DNA of 64,000 nt from Ephemerocybe angulata (taxonomy: Eukaryota > Basidiomycota > Agaricomycetes > Agaricales > Psathyrellaceae): NCBI GenBank assembly GCA_013368325.1, contig JAACJK010000168.1, positions 620,001 to 684,000 on the forward strand, in the 5' to 3' direction. Below, piece after piece: positions 44,182 to 57,480 of the stretch. The position numbers and the translations under genes are program-made. The notes beneath the pieces were generated by a model. The model was not told where the DNA came from and did no database searches. It saw only the letters and a program-made list of their open reading frames with translations. How positions within the stretch are numbered: the first letter of the stretch is position 1; each line of letters starts with the position of its first letter.

Positions 44182-45213
44182 TATGTCGACTTGCGGCCCC
44201 ATGCTGCCTCTCTTTTCTTACTTTATCTTCAGTATATTCCCCTTCTTCCTCTTCTGCAAGTCCCCTAAACTAACTCCTTACTCCTAGTCATCTCAGTCCC
44301 ATGCACCGCATACATATATCTTGGACTGTCATATTCCTAGTTTCTGGCATTCATATACACACACCGCTTAGCCTCTCATTTCTTGTTTTTATTTGGACAC
44401 TCCAGCCTTATGTTTCTTATTTCTATTAACTCTTTTCTTGTTGCATCATATGTTTTCTTGTCACTTTTCTTTTACTAGTTCTAATTCATACTATCTTTCT
44501 TGCTTTAATTTGTCCTTTCTCCTAATTGTGTGATCCTGCTCAATCACGAGCTCCAAGATTGTAAGTCTCAGAATCTGACTGATTGTGGGCCTAACTTGGT
44601 GAGATGTTCCTAGATTGTATTGAGTCCACACCGCCTTAGTGGTGATTATAACTTGTGTCTCCACTCGAGTTTGAGGAGTAGTGAGGACTTGATCGAGTTG
44701 AACTCCAAGTTGAATTCAACCTGTACACCCCTCCCCCAAACTTAGACTGATCGCCCCTGGTCAGGACTCCACACTGGCGCAATTCATGCCGCTTTGAGAA
44801 AGCCATAGAAAGTTCGCAACCGAGGTAGACGAGGTCTCACCCAGCATATACAGGCACAAAGCCACACCACCTGACATGGCTAAGCTACGTCCCATTATCA
44901 TGGCCAATTCTAGCAATGTTCCAGCCAGGCATCCAGGCTCGTCTGCCATAACTCAAGATACGAAGTTACAACCTCTACTACCCTGCTAGCGAAGTGACAA
45001 CAAGCTATTGCTATCCACAATAAAGCACAGTTGAAGGAATACGCTGGCCTGGTAATGGGAGGGCTCAAGGATGCTGTGTGCCCCATCTCCTCTGCCTACT
45101 CCACTTTAACTAACTTCCGCTTTCCCCAGCTGACCTGGATTGAAAACAAAGGTGAGCTATTGCGTGAACCCTACATCGGAAAGTTCCTCACAACTGTGAA
45201 CAACTTCCTGTCC
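44182..45213. other. Unassigned; short ORF at 45031-45243
   Basis: 44182-44560 is T/C-rich and could be the 3' UTR of the preceding exon. A 70-codon plus frame at 45031 (TWIENKGELLREPYIGKFL) looks protein-like but matches nothing I know, and its end reads into an AGTCCAC fragment. Confidence 0.35.
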
Positions 45214-45385
45214 GAGTTTGCACTCCCCTACCTGTTCACGTAGACTCTACTGGGAGTCCAGTGGCCTTCCAGTGGACTAGAAGCCAGATTTTTAGCAGGC
45301 CCTCTGCCGAAACCAGTCAACAAAGAGTCCACGTCCCACTGCTAGGCTCTGTAGAGTCCATGTGGACTCTAATTGTAGTTACAAA
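45214..45385. repeat. AGTCCAC element fragment, copy 4
   Basis: Begins CACTCCCCTACCTGTTCACG and contains GACTAGAAGCCAGATTTTTAG and several AGTCCAC-type words. It corresponds to one end of copy 2. Confidence 0.7.
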
Positions 45386-45815
45386 AATCACCATGGTTTT
45401 GATGGCTGCCTGTGAGCATGCTTGTACATATTACAACTTACGAAATGTCATTCTCTTGACTTCTCTTCGCAGTTTCAGCACTATGACAGATAGCTGTATG
45501 ACAAGCCCAAAAACTGCTTATCATCAGCATGACTCACTACAGAAAACCAGTTTATTAGCATGGTGCAAGCTGGGGCATCTGCTTGCAAAGCCACTGGCAT
45601 CCCCCAATCGTTGGTATCGGATATCTGGCGGAAATTCCTAGAAACAGGCACTACCCACAACTGTGCTCGCTCAGGCCAGTTAGTCAAGTGCACCCAGTGC
45701 ATGAAGCACCAGGTTATTTGCACCACTCTGCAGAATTGCCAGCAGCCATTTGCCAAAATTGCACTCAGTGCACCGATCCAGATCAGCACAAGCTCTGTCC
45801 ATTCTATTCCTGCTG

Positions 45816-46112
45816 CTGTAATTCTCAGCCCCCCACCTGTTCACGTGAACTCCATGTGGACTGCCCAGAGTCTACTGAGAGACCAGTGGACTCTGAATAT
45901 TTTATAGACTCTGACCAGTGAACTCATTGTGGAGTCTACATAGAGTCCATACCTCCTTCACAATCAGTCTACCCCCCTCCATAGCCAGTCCACATCAGAC
46001 TTGAGTTTATATCTATTCTCAAGATAGTGGAGCCCACATGAAGTCTACGTAGAGTCTACATGAATTCCCATGATCTCTACTTTTGACAGAAAGAAAATAA
46101 ATGCCATGCCTC
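45816..46112. repeat. AGTCCAC element fragment, copy 3
   Basis: Starts CTGTAATTCTCAGCCCCCCA, follows the left end of copy 1 for about 300 bp (to AAATAAATGCCATGCC), then stops before the B-box. Confidence 0.8.
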
Positions 46113-49100
46113 AAGAACAACACAACCTGCGGCTTGGACCAGGTTAACAAAAGCATCATTATGATGGATGCGACAGTTGCTGAGTACCAGAACAGACTGA
46201 GTGTCAGGTAATGGGTTCATGTGAGGAAGCTGGATAGATTGCCATAGTGAGGTTTTGACATGGTCTGCAAAGAATGTAGCCACGCACCACTTGCTCTTGG
46301 ATGAATTCATAGAACTACAATGAGTCATAGGAGCCCTCCACCACATGTACCAATATGTAGCCATCCATGGTCAATACACAGAGAAGAGAGTACTGATCCC
46401 CTCTCACAAAGATATCAGTAAGGGTTGCCCTTTGTTCCTTGTACATTCACCCATATCGTCGGGTGTATGTACATTCATCTTTGCTCATCTTGTCGATGCA
46501 GACAAACTCCACCCCTGTCCTGCTCAATGCCTTGTCCTGTTTAGAATTCCTTCCACTCCTGCCTGAGTTGCTTGTTTTGCTCTGCAGCGACCTTCTGAAG
46601 CAGTTTGCATGTTAGGCTAGTTTGGCGATTTTAGCATGATGATATCGTGATTGATTGTGAGCCAAAAGGCAAGCTCGTCAAAATAGAGGTCATTGTCAGC
46701 TTCAAGAAGAATATGCAGGGCACTGGCAACAGCCCGAGATAGTATTCTGACCCAGCCTCTGATTGTAGGGCATATAACAGAGTTGTGTTCATCAAAGATC
46801 GCTTGCCTGAGACACATGAAGCATGCTGACGATGTCCTCGATGTCAAAACTTTGGTCCCAGAGGTCTAAAGCTTCAAGTCAGAACTGAACTTTCTGTAAA
46901 CCATGTTGATTTAGAGGTGTATAGAGGTGTATAGAAATGAGAGCCAGAGCTGGTGGTGGTAAGAAGCAAAGAGCGAAGCATGATCATTGAGCCCGATGAG
47001 CATCCGGCACACAGGGAAAAAATTCCTAAAATCTCAAGATCTTTTGAAACAGCTGTAAAGCTCAGTTGAGTCAGTTCCATTCTGTTGCCAATGTGACACC
47101 CTGGGGTTTTCTCTAAATTCTTACCAGATAAGAAGGAGATTACCCTATATAGGCAGCACTGACACGGGATCGCTCAGTATGGACAAAACCTTTCCTTTTT
47201 TCAGTATCCAGGAATATGAGCCCGGATGTGGCACGACACTCTTAAATCATCACCACCACTACCACCACCATTTCCATTGGAGCCTACACTGTATGGCACA
47301 TGGATCCTCTCTCTATCACTTTCTGAGTGCGGAAGTCTCCTCACACATTCCCTTGAGCCAAAAGAAGTAAGGCCACCAAAGAACCAACACCTAGGAGCTT
47401 AGGGTCAGGTCAGTGTGATGCACAATTTTTCACTAAAAGCAATGATTATCCTAAAGTACCAGAAAGAGGACGTGATGCCAGATCAAGCTGGTCTGAGCCC
47501 CAAGGGTCTGGATAACTATGGGAAAATTCAGCTAAGAGTGTTGGTAAATGCAGCTGTGGACTATTGCAACGAGGAGCGCTCGAAAAAAAACTGATAAACA
47601 ATCTCAAAGCGATATGCATTCATCAGCCTGAGCATCATTCCTCTCTCCACAACATCTGACGCATACATCATATCAAAAAGGAGGAGGAATGATACCAACC
47701 AATTACCAATGCCTTAAACACAATCCTTCTAGACTTTTGCAACTGCAAGATTGGGGAGCTGAAGCAAGGTCCTGCAGACAAGCTTACCTTGTACATCATT
47801 GGAAACATGGATATCAAGTCAGTGGCACTTTCGACCACTAGCAACAATGTTTCTGAGCAGGCTGACACTGGAGCTCAGTCAAGACCTCATGCTTCCACAA
47901 CTGGCACACCTAATGGAAGAACATCCAACTAAGTAGAACTTGTTCTCTATAAATAAGGATATAGCAGGAACTACATGGTCTGGCATTGTTAACAGCATTG
48001 AAGTGAAGGTGGGCAAGGGCCCACAGGAACCACCTCTCTTCAAACATTGAGACAAACCCCCTTACAGGCCTGATGCAACTATTCTGATATAGCTGATTGT
48101 GTTTTAACCCTTGTTTAAATTTTTAGAGGCTATCGAGCATAATGACACTACTACCAGTCCCACTGTCAAAACTATCCCCTTGGCATCCCAGCCAACTGTG
48201 AGTAAGCGGAATCACAATGAAATTGATAATGCTCAACCCTCAATGTTACAATCTAAGAAACCCAGGAAGGCTCAAACAACACTGGCCGAGTCTGACTTGC
48301 TGAAGAACATTTTTTTTATAATTTTTATATCATTGCTTAAAGTCCATGGGAAGAACCCCATGTTGGACTGTGTCATACATTACATGTAGTCATGTATATT
48401 ACTTTGTCCGTGCCCCTAAACAGGCTAATTGTCCATTTGCTGCACAGTCGGATGCAGCTGTGCTACCTTTCATGCCCCGGCTGATCATATCAGGTGGTGA
48501 GCTGTGTTGGCCAGGTATGTAAATACGCGCGAGAGGCCTAGCGACGGTCCGGAGAGTATTAAGTAGTAAGGTGGGTATGTAATCAGGTTATTTGGTTGTG
48601 TGTGGTCAGTTTCCTTCTCCTGCCAGCGGCCTCCTTGCCCTCGCTCCTGCTCCGACACCTGACTCCTGCCCAGGCTCACATAGCTACTTCCGGAACGCAT
48701 TGTTCCACTCCTTCCTTATTAGGCCCTCGTTCTGCAGTCACCCTCAGCCCTACTTTGTCCCCTGATCCGGAAATGGGGTCCCAGCCCATTACTGGTAATA
48801 CTTTCGTGTTGACCTGCAATCTTGGGCGCCCACTACCGCACAGCCCAGACTTGCGTCCCAAAGAAGGCGTGGGACTGGGACCAGAGCTTGACTAAAGCTG
48901 TTGCCAGAGTGCTGAAAGATGCCGAAAGGGGTTAGACAAGGGGGAGGTGACCTGTGGCAAGGCGCGAAAGGTGACCGGACCGAACACAGTGTGATAACAA
49001 TCGGTTGGTCATCTGCTCCTTGACAGCAATCAATTGGGCCTGTACTACCTGCAACACTTGCAAATTGTGTGCCATGTACATTTTTGTTCATGTTCTTGTA

Positions 49101-49861
49101 AAGTAGAATATAGTCAATCAGTCAGCTACTCAACTAGTTGGTTATGTTTGGCTAGATAGGGATGTATGGGAGGGCTTGGGTAAATATACCCCAGGATGCC
49201 TGGCCCCCAAAGTCTTTGTAATCAACATAAATCCCACTATCTGAAAAATAAATATACCACGGGTGGCAAATCTAAAAGGTAGGTTTAACTAGGTAACTGA
49301 GGTGCAAGTTGCAAAGGTAAACTTTCTTTACCCTATTTTTTTCAACATACCTTCTCAGTTACATTTTGGTCTCCTCAGATGACAAAATATAGAATCCATG
49401 TTTGTGCCGCTGCAGGGAACTCTAATGTGCTAAAACTGTGATTTCTTCCTTTGTCCTTACATGTTTGTCCTTAAATATTTGTTGATTTCTCTATTTAGAT
49501 GAATGTGACCCCTGCCTACACGGCCTTAGTGAACATGTTTGGAGTATCCAATATCTCAAATAAGCAGTGCACATACTCCAATTTAGGACCCATCAATGTC
49601 TTTGCTCCTAGAGAGGAGATGGTAGTTTCTACTATAGGAGCTGCCAATGCATGAGTTTTTCAAAGTAGCACATTGTTTGCATGTGCTCATGTCAGTACTC
49701 AAGCTACACCCTTTTTCTATGATTTACTTCAATGATTTCTACATATATGACTGATTTGATTGCATACTTGATCTGAAAATATGAAGCTGGATGTCATGTC
49801 AAAGTATGTTGTCTAACATGCGCTTTCTGGAGTCCTCATAATATCTGTAAGTCAGTAGCAA
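46113..49861. other. Relic region, no gene recognised
   Basis: Only short broken frames. 47695-47932 and 48111-48389 on the plus strand read like pieces of one Ser/Thr-rich nuclear-type protein (TTSNNVSEQADTG; LQSKKPRKAQTTLAESDLL). 48500-49080 is GC-richer, with frames in both directions. I cannot assign any of it. Confidence 0.35.
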
Positions 49862-52691
49862 TTAGACCCCTGGGCAAAAGTGATGTGCACCTGTAGTGTA
49901 TATATAGGACAGGGTAGGTAAGGTATCTGCCTTCTCAGCAATAAGCTTGATGGCACGGTGTTGGTCATCCAAGTAGACATTCATGAAGTGCAGCACCTGT
50001 TTGCACCCAAAGAGGGACATGATCATGATGTCCCGGTCATCGAGGAGGTCCCGACAATAGGCAGGGTGCCAGTGCATCAGCCTATTGGAAATGTAGGTTA
50101 GGACACAGGGTTTTGAACCGGACTCAGCCAGTTGAGGTGGCAGGTGCTCCAATAACATCAGGGGGGTTAACAAAATATTGAATTCATCCTTCAGACGACC
50201 CAGAATGATATTGAAGTATGCATAGTTCTTAGCAATATTGAAACTCAAAACCCTAATCTTGCTGTCTGTCGAGCTAGACATAAGGAAGGGTGTGAGTGCT
50301 AGTGTTGATGAGCGCATACCTCAGAATACTTGGCCACAGCCCAAGCAGGTCAAAGGGATGGTCCCAGAAGGAACACTTATAGTTAGAGACTCTGTGACCA
50401 TCTCTGAGGCAGGCCAGGCACTTCCATGAATGAGGGCAATCTGCATCTAGAGGCCTTGCAGCTGCCGCACTGATGAAGCTCGTTCTGGGAGTGAGGACCC
50501 CCACAGATCGGGCAACAGAGACAGCCCTGGCAGGCCTTGGTTGGGTGTTCCCACTACCAGCACATCTGGCAGAGGGGGGTCTGAGGGAGGTGCATGCAGC
50601 CTGGATGATGCACTTGGTGCTGCAGCTGCTGGGTGCGGAGTCCCTGTTGGGAGTCCCAAATGTCAAAGAACACATCACAGCGGGCTGCTCTTCGAGTTCC
50701 TGATGATGCGAGGAGGGCCAGCCAGGACGATATCAGATCTCAGTGGTGGGCCTCAAATGTGCGGAGGATGTTCTCTGGCTCGATGCTCGATGTGCAAGTT
50801 GCTCTTGGCCTCGAGGATGAAAGGAAACATTTGGGAGCTAGAGAAAGCTCTTGGACGAGGGGCCGCCAACCCATCCAACTGCATCCGGCAGCTTGCAATG
50901 GAGATATCCTCAGATGTGGTTGACTTTAACCTGCGAGGGAACTTCAGTGAGGGTCAAGGACCACCTGCCAACATCTGTGTGCATGTCTGGGGATCGTACT
51001 GGCCGAGGCAACAGTTGACTCCATCACGCACTGTACGTATCGTACGGGATTCCTATCTGGCTTGAACTATACCAGGACCTGCGTGCCTGCAGATCCTGCT
51101 GTGGTATATGAAAGGTTCTTTTTCTTCTTCTTCGCAGAAAATGAGGAGGAAGTTCATCAGCCGAGACATGGGATGCAGCCCTAGCAAGCTCCATGAGCCC
51201 TGCCACCTTCTGAGAAGGTGCAGTTTTTGCAGTAGCTGCAAAGGAAGTAGGCTTGCACTTAGTAAAGTGGGCATCTCCTGGGTTGGAGGAGAGCCCGGCT
51301 GAGATAGAGTGACGGACTGCAACCACAGGCGCTTTAGGCTGAGGCCTGGGAGCCACATGGCCCCGGGGCACACAGCCAGAGGCTTCTGGCCAGAGGGGGC
51401 CGGATTAGGAAGTTTCTAAAAAGCCTCTCCGATAACGACATCCTGCACAGCAGAATCCGGGCTGGGAGCAGCTAGGGCAGAGGATTTCTTACAGCCCCAG
51501 GATGCTTGTCCCTATACTGCTGAGGCTGAGTACGGTGCTCCTGAAGGCCCTTACTCCCAGGGCAGAGTCTTGGGCAAGATTGTATGGAGTGTGGAATAGT
51601 TAGCCCTGTCTGCCCCAGCCGGGTAAGGGAGAATGAGTATCCAGATTGACAGAGGCACAAAATAATAAATCATATAGTTCTTCTCCTCTGGGAACTCATC
51701 CGGTGAAAGGTGCAGGCCCTATTGGGACTGCATGAGGAACTCAATCAAGAGAATCAAGAGACACAGAGAGTCAGTGGAGTCTGCTATCAGCTCCTGGCAC
51801 ACTCAGTTCCTCGCTGAGGGGTACAGGGGGAGCCAGTTCCTACAGCTCCACGCCCCTGACGGGTCAATCCTCCAGCCAGCGTACGCCAAGGGCGGCACTT
51901 GGCTTAATTCTGTGGCTGACGATAATCACTTGTGCGCACGGGTGTGCAGGTGCATTCTCAACCACGCCCCAATCGGCGAGTATTACTCTCGGTTCAACAT
52001 CCCGGAGGAACACTCCTGCACGTGCGGTGCGCCCACCCAGATGCGCCGCCACCTCTTTGAAGGGTGCCCCGACCTTCCTGCCACCCAGCGGACTCCGAGA
52101 TTGCTCAAGGAGCTTGTTGGCTACCTTGTCATGAACCCGACCTCATTCGGGTTCCGGCCTGCCCCCGAGGGGGTCGGATGACAGGCTTGGGCAGGCCTGG
52201 GCATGTCCAGGGTGTTCTCCAGTGCCAATCCTTAAGCGGGACGGGCAGGTGTGGGTGTGGGTGGGGGCCCCCGTGCCGGGCTGACCTGGGGGGACGGTTG
52301 CTCACGCGACCTCTTTCTGGGGTGGGCTGGTGCTGGGTCTGGGGAGCTGTGCAGTTAGTAGCTTCGGCGAAACCGGCGGCATCTTGGACTTGGCTTGGAG
52401 GGTTCCTGCGTGCATCTGTGCCTTGCTATTCCGGCGTTGGTGGTGCCAGTGGGTTCCAAAGGCGTGCTCAGGCTTCGCCCTCGCGGCCAATCGGCCACTC
52501 CTTTCTGCCTACACACTGCACTCCATGACGTGCGGACTAGGCTTCGCTGGACCCCGATCGTCCCTCAGGGCCGACCGCAGTCTGTATCTCGCCCAGGGGC
52601 TGCGTTATGCCTTGTCTCTTTTCCCTCAAATGTCGATTACGCTGTAGTAGTTTACGACCGGTCTGCCTCTGCGCCCCGGAATATCAAATAG

Positions 52692-52725
<34 letters not shown>

Positions 52726-53095
52726 CAGAGAGTCAGTGAGGTTTTTGACCTCGCCAATTAGCGCGGCATCAGCAGGGGGAACCGTAGTGTAAAAATACGG
52801 GGAGACTGCATCCTGGGAGAGGGACCGGGGCCATGGGTGAGGTGAGAAGCAGGAGCCGGGTGGCAGCTGGGAGGCCATCAAGTGGTCTGGGTACTGGAGA
52901 GGGTAAACAGGGGAAGGAGAGGAGGAAGGCCAGCTTCCTGCTGCTAGACAGCATGCTGGGCAAAGGCAGCAGGGTTTCTGAGGTGGAGCGCGCTCTCAAT
53001 GAGGCTGGGTGGGAGGTGCTGTGGGGTTGGTGTCCTTGGATGGTAGACTGGGTGCAGCATATCACCCGCACATTTGAGGCATCGCCACTGAGGTC
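49862..53095 (-). pseudogene. LINE B1 relic: 5' part (ORF1 and start of ORF2)
   Basis: A decayed cousin of the LINE at 57.5-63 kb. Minus strand from 53071: QPHSTSHPAS, the Pro-rich ORF1, PPADAALIGEVKNL, then broken zinc-knuckle remnants at about 50400-50700, then ORF2 (STDSKIRVLSFNIAKNYAYF, MNVYLDDQHRAIKL) to 49862. Its 3' half is missing. Interrupted by a LINE insertion at 51777-52724. Confidence 0.82.
51777..52724 (+). mobile_element. 5'-truncated LINE with poly(A) tail
   Basis: 948 bp on the plus strand between perfect 14-bp duplications ACAGAGAGTCAGTG (51763-51776, 52725-52738), ending in about 28 A (52697-52724). Coding part 51777-52181: the end of ORF2 with FLQLHAPDGS, CILNHAPIGEYYSRF and a zinc-binding CTCGAPTQMRRHLFEGC, stop at 52179-52181. 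A 500-bp 3' UTR follows. Textbook target-primed reverse transcription product. Confidence 0.93.
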
Positions 53096-53096
53096 T

Positions 53097-53262
53097 ATTT
53101 CGCTTAAATGACAGTCAGTTCAGTACCCTGACTATTGGGACTTCAGTTCACCACTGCAGATTTCTACAAAATGTAGGTCAGGATACAGGGGTGTGGAAAT
53201 CTGCATTGTCAACTGAAGTCCCTAAGGTCAGGGTACTGAACTGAATGTCATTTAAGCGAAAT
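53097..53262. mobile_element. MITE, 166 bp, near-perfect inverted repeat
   Basis: Outer arms ATTTCGCTTAAATGACA (53097-53113) and its exact complement end at 53262. Inside, TCAGTTCAGTACCCTGAC...GGGACTTCAGTT is mirrored with few mismatches, so nearly the whole unit folds. Half units of the same sequence occur at 53272-53312 and 63925-63977. Confidence 0.8.
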
Positions 53263-53271
53263 ACTACACAT

Positions 53272-53312
53272 CTGAAGTCCCAATAGTCAGGGTACTGAAC
53301 TAAGGGATCTAA
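53272..53312. repeat. Half copy of the 166-bp MITE
   Basis: CTGAAGTCCCAATAGTCAGG...CTGAACTAAGGG, nearly identical to 63943-63981 and the complement of 53117-53155. Confidence 0.75.
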
Positions 53313-53435
53313 GTTGAACAGTCACATGAACACACACATGAGAGATAAGCGGATTAGATATGATAAGGTAGAAGATTAGATGAGATAATGGAGAAAATGC
53401 ACAGATAAGGTTGGATAAGAGTGTAACTTCCAACA
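53303..53435 (-). repeat. Copia-2 3' LTR fragment
   Basis: On the minus strand it begins TGTTGGAAGTTACACTC at 53435, preceded by a purine tract (GGACTAGGGGTG). It runs into the MITE half copy at about 53303, so its far end is lost or hidden. Confidence 0.55.
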
Positions 53436-53440
53436 CACCC

Positions 53441-56400
53441 CTAGTCCAACAGAACTCCCAAGCAGTCCCTTGCAAGGTGCACCAGAGGGAGTGCCTTGGT
53501 GAGTGCATCAGCAGGCTGCTCAGTGCCCGGAATGTGCACAGGCTGAATGCGTCCACTGTTGAGCACATCTCTGAGCCAGAAGAAGTGCAAGTCAAGGTGC
53601 TTCATGCGGCCAAAGTGCTCTGGGTTCTTGCTGACACTGATAGCAGACTGGTTGTCGATGTGAAGCAGTGAAGCACCCTCCTGAGGGAACCCAAACTCCC
53701 CAAGAATGTTGCGCATCCATAGAATCTCCTTGCCAGCCTCTATAGCAGCCATGTACTCTGCCTCTGTACTGGAAAGCGCAACAATAGGCTGAAGCTTGCT
53801 GGACCAACCCACAGCACCACCAGCAATGGTAGTTACATATGCACCAGTAGAGCGACCGGAGTCAAGGCAGTCACCATGGGAGGCATCACAATAGGTCTCA
53901 AATCTAACAGTGGTGCCGTCACTACGGTAAGTGAGCTTGTAGTCCATGGTGCCCTTGAGGTAGCGAAGGAGGTGCTTGAGGGCTGCCCAGTGCGCAGGGC
54001 CTGGGTTGGAGCTGAAGCGGCCAAGGAAGCCAACAGCATAGGAGATGTCAGGGCGTGACATGGGGGCAAGGTAGAGGATGGCACCAAGGGCACTCAGGTA
54101 GGGAACAGTGTCTTGGGACCCATGGTCTTGGAGAGCTTGATACTGGGAGGAAGAGGGGTGCCCACAGGGTTGCAGTCAGACATGCTATAGTGCTCTAAGA
54201 GGTCAAGGATGTACTGGTGCTGGGAGAGGGAGATGGAGCGAAGGGGACGGTTCCTGGTGATCTCAACACCCAGAATGAACTTGGTCTCACCCAAGTCCCT
54301 GAGCTTGCAGCGCTTGCCCAGGTCTTCAACTGTGCGGTCCAAGGCAGCCTTGTCCTTGGAAGCGAGGGTCATGTCATCAATATAGACAGGGACAATGATG
54401 CGGATGCTGTCCTTGGCATAGATGTACACTGAGCGGTCAGCAACAAGCCGGGTGAAGCCCATCTCCAAAAGCGCAGAGTGCAGCTTCAGATTCCACTGCC
54501 TGGCGCCCTGCTTGAGACCATAGAGGGCCTTGTTGAGCTTGCAAACCATATTGGGCGGACCTTGGTGGAAGCCCTCAGGCTGGCGCATGTAGATGACCTC
54601 GTCCAAGTCACCATTGGTGAAGGCAGAGGAGAAGTCCACAGAGCGAAGCTCCATGTCCTCAATGCCAGCAGCAGCGAGGGTGGCTCGGAACGCAGCAGGC
54701 AGAATGTAGGGGCATGTGTCTCGGTGTAGTCGACTCCAGGATGCTGGCTGCACCCCATCGTGACCAAACGCGCCTTGCGTCGCTCCAGAGCCCCATCTGC
54801 ATTGTGCTTGGTCTTGAAGACAATGCCGCAGTCAATGGCCTTTGCACCAGGTGGGAGCTCAACTATATCCCAAACTCCATTTGCAATGAGAGTCAAGACC
54901 TCTTCTGTTGCAGCTGCATGCCATTCCACATGGTCCGGACCAGCCATAGCCTGCTTGTAGTTGCGAGGATCACCTGTAGGGCCTGCAGCGCCAGCAAAGT
55001 CTCTGTTGTCCTCACCATAACCGCCCAAGTCATCATCACTATCTGGACCAATTGCAGGAGTAGGCTCCCGGGCCTGCCATATAGGATTTGGCGGCACTGG
55101 GGCGGGCTCAGGCGATGGAGAAGGTGAAGGGACAGGAGCTGGGTTCTGGGGATGGAGACGGCGAGGGGAGCGCGCAGGCAAAGGGGCCAACTCTGGAAGA
55201 GGTTCCGGAGCAGGATCAGCAGGAGGTGGAGCTGGAGCAGGTGGGGGAGCAACAGGGGCAGGGACAGGAGCTAACGATGGGCTCTGGAGGGTGAGGAGCA
55301 GAGGGAGGCACGGCTGGAGCTTCGAGCTCAATGCCTGGGAAACCAGAGACCTCCGGTGCAGGGAAGGGTACCAGGGAAGTAGCGCTCGTCAAACTCGGTG
55401 CATTCAGACATAATGTGCTTCCCGGTGAGCGGATTGTAGAAATTCCAACCCTTCACTCCCTCAGGGTAGCCCACAAAGACACATTCCTCCATGTGTGACT
55501 CCAGCTCCTTGCGCTTGTCCCTCTGCACAAAGACATAGGCCGGCATCCAAACACCCTGAAGCGACTCAAGTCCGGCTTCTTACCATACCAGGCCTCATAC
55601 GGCGTCTTGCCAGGAAGCGCAGAGGTAGGCAGGCAGTTCCACACCTTCACCTGAGTGCCAAGGCAGCGACCCCAGAAGGAGGGAGGCAGCTTAGCCTGGG
55701 CTAGCATCGCAGTGACATCCTCTAGCATGGTGCGGTTTGCTCGCTCTGCATCTCCGTTCTGCTGGGGGCGGTTCCAAGTGGTATGGCGCCTCTGGATGCC
55801 CTCAGCATCGCAGAAACCGTCGAACTCGGAGGACATGTACTCCCCACCCTTGTCATCATGCAGAGACTTGACCTTTGGGCCTAGCTGCGTCTCTGCGAGC
55901 GCTTTGAAGCTTTTGAAGGCCCCATCTTCCTCTTGAGCATGTAGACGATGCGGTAGCGTGTGAAGTCATCGATGAACGAGACCCAGTAGCAATAGCCCTC
56001 TGGAGTAGAGACAGAGAAGGGGCCACAGAGGTCAGAGTGGATGAGCTCAAGGGGAACGAGGGCGCGATGGCCAGTGGAGGGGAAGGGCGCAGAGTGCATC
56101 TTGCCAGCCAGGCAAGGCTTGCAGATGGGATCGTGTGTAGCAGAGGAGGGGAGAGAGATACCAGTGGCTAGACCACCAGAGGCGAGCTTGTGGATGTCCG
56201 CAGAGTTGTGGTGACAGAGACGCTCATGCCAGAGCTGCAAGTCAAGCGAGCGCGTCGAAATTGCGTAGGCCGCCTCAGCAATAGGTAGAGTCGCACCCTC
56301 GACGAACGCAGCGTTGTTGGAGGTGATGCGGGCTCGGAATAGCGTCATACCAGTGCGCATGAAGTGCATGAAGACAGAATCAATGAGAATTGAGAACTCG

Positions 56401-57480
56401 CAGCAGCGGGTGAGGTATAGACATGAGAGGAGGTTGCTACGGAGTTGTGGGACATGGAGAACGCGTGTAAGCTCTACGGATCGCACCCTCTTCCCATCTA
56501 CAACTGGATCAATGATCACAGTACCAACCCAGCTGAATAAATAAGACTTCCATCGGCTAACTCAACAGGCACACGGCGGGGGCGATAGTTGCGCATCCAG
56601 TGGCGATGAGGCGTCATTGTAGACGTGCAGCCTGAGTCTGCATTCCAACGGAAGTCAGCATGGGGTTGAATAGAGGAAGAGTGATCAACGGGATCCGGAA
56701 CAGCACTTGCGCACTAGCACCAGCCTGGAGGGTACCCGCAGCCTCCTGAGCCTTCTCCTGAGCCTTGCCATGCACAGCCAATTGGGGTGGCGGGGCGCTT
56801 CTTGCCCTGGTGGCCTCCCTGAGCGATGTACTCGCGCGCTTTGCGCTGCGCACTGGCGAAGGCATAGCAGGTAGCCTGAGCGTGGCCAGGACGAGAGCAG
56901 AACTCGCCGGTGGACGAAGTGGAGGCAGCAACAGACATGGTGGCAGCAGACTGGGTGTCTGTGGTGTGACGTCGACGCTGTACCTCCTCAGTGAGGAAGG
57001 CCTGGGTGACCATCTCCTTGTCCAGCTTGTCCATGAGGAGGAGGGACGAAACAAAGTGAGAATACTCGTCAGGGAGGGCTCGGATGAGGACCATGGAGGC
57101 TAGCTCCTTGTCCAGGGCGCCTGAGATCAACGCGGTTGATAAGCATCTGGAGGGTCTCCTCCTCCTGCTTCCAGATGGAAAACAGGTCATCGTACGCATT
57201 GAAGTGACTCCCAGCGCGTTTCTGGCGGTAAGTCGCCTCCAGGGTGGTCCACATGGCCTTAGGGTCGTCCCTGCAGCCGTCTACGAGCGTCTTCTGGTCC
57301 TGCTCAAGCGTGAGCCAGATCCAGCCAGCAGCCTTGTCGCTTTTGGCATCCCAAGCCTCCTGCAACTCGGCGCATTTGGCCTCAAAAGCGTCACGGAGCT
57401 CCTGCTGCGTGGCGGAGGGGGTTGCTGACTGCGCGGACTGACCGGGGGCGGTGGCACCTGTGACCTGGGGCGAAGAATCG
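53441..57480 (-). pseudogene. Copia-2 Gag-Pol, 5'-truncated and frame-broken
   Basis: Minus strand. Gag from about 57480 (TQQELRDAFEAKCAELQ, MWTTLEATYRQKRAG; frameshift near 57125; knuckle remnant CSRPGHAQATC). GAG-pre-integrase (LWHERLCHHNSADIHKL, CKPCLAGKMH). Integrase (HSDLCGPFSVSTP, FIDDFTRY; RPQQNGDAERANRT). RT (DFSSAFTNGDLDEVIYMRQP, YIDDMTLASKD). RNase H (YCDASHGDCLDSGRS, SSTEAEYMAA) ending near 53441. Frame breaks near 57125, 55880, 55400, 54700 and 54090. No 5' LTR or Gag N-terminus; the truncated LINE joins directly at about 57480. Confidence 0.88.
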
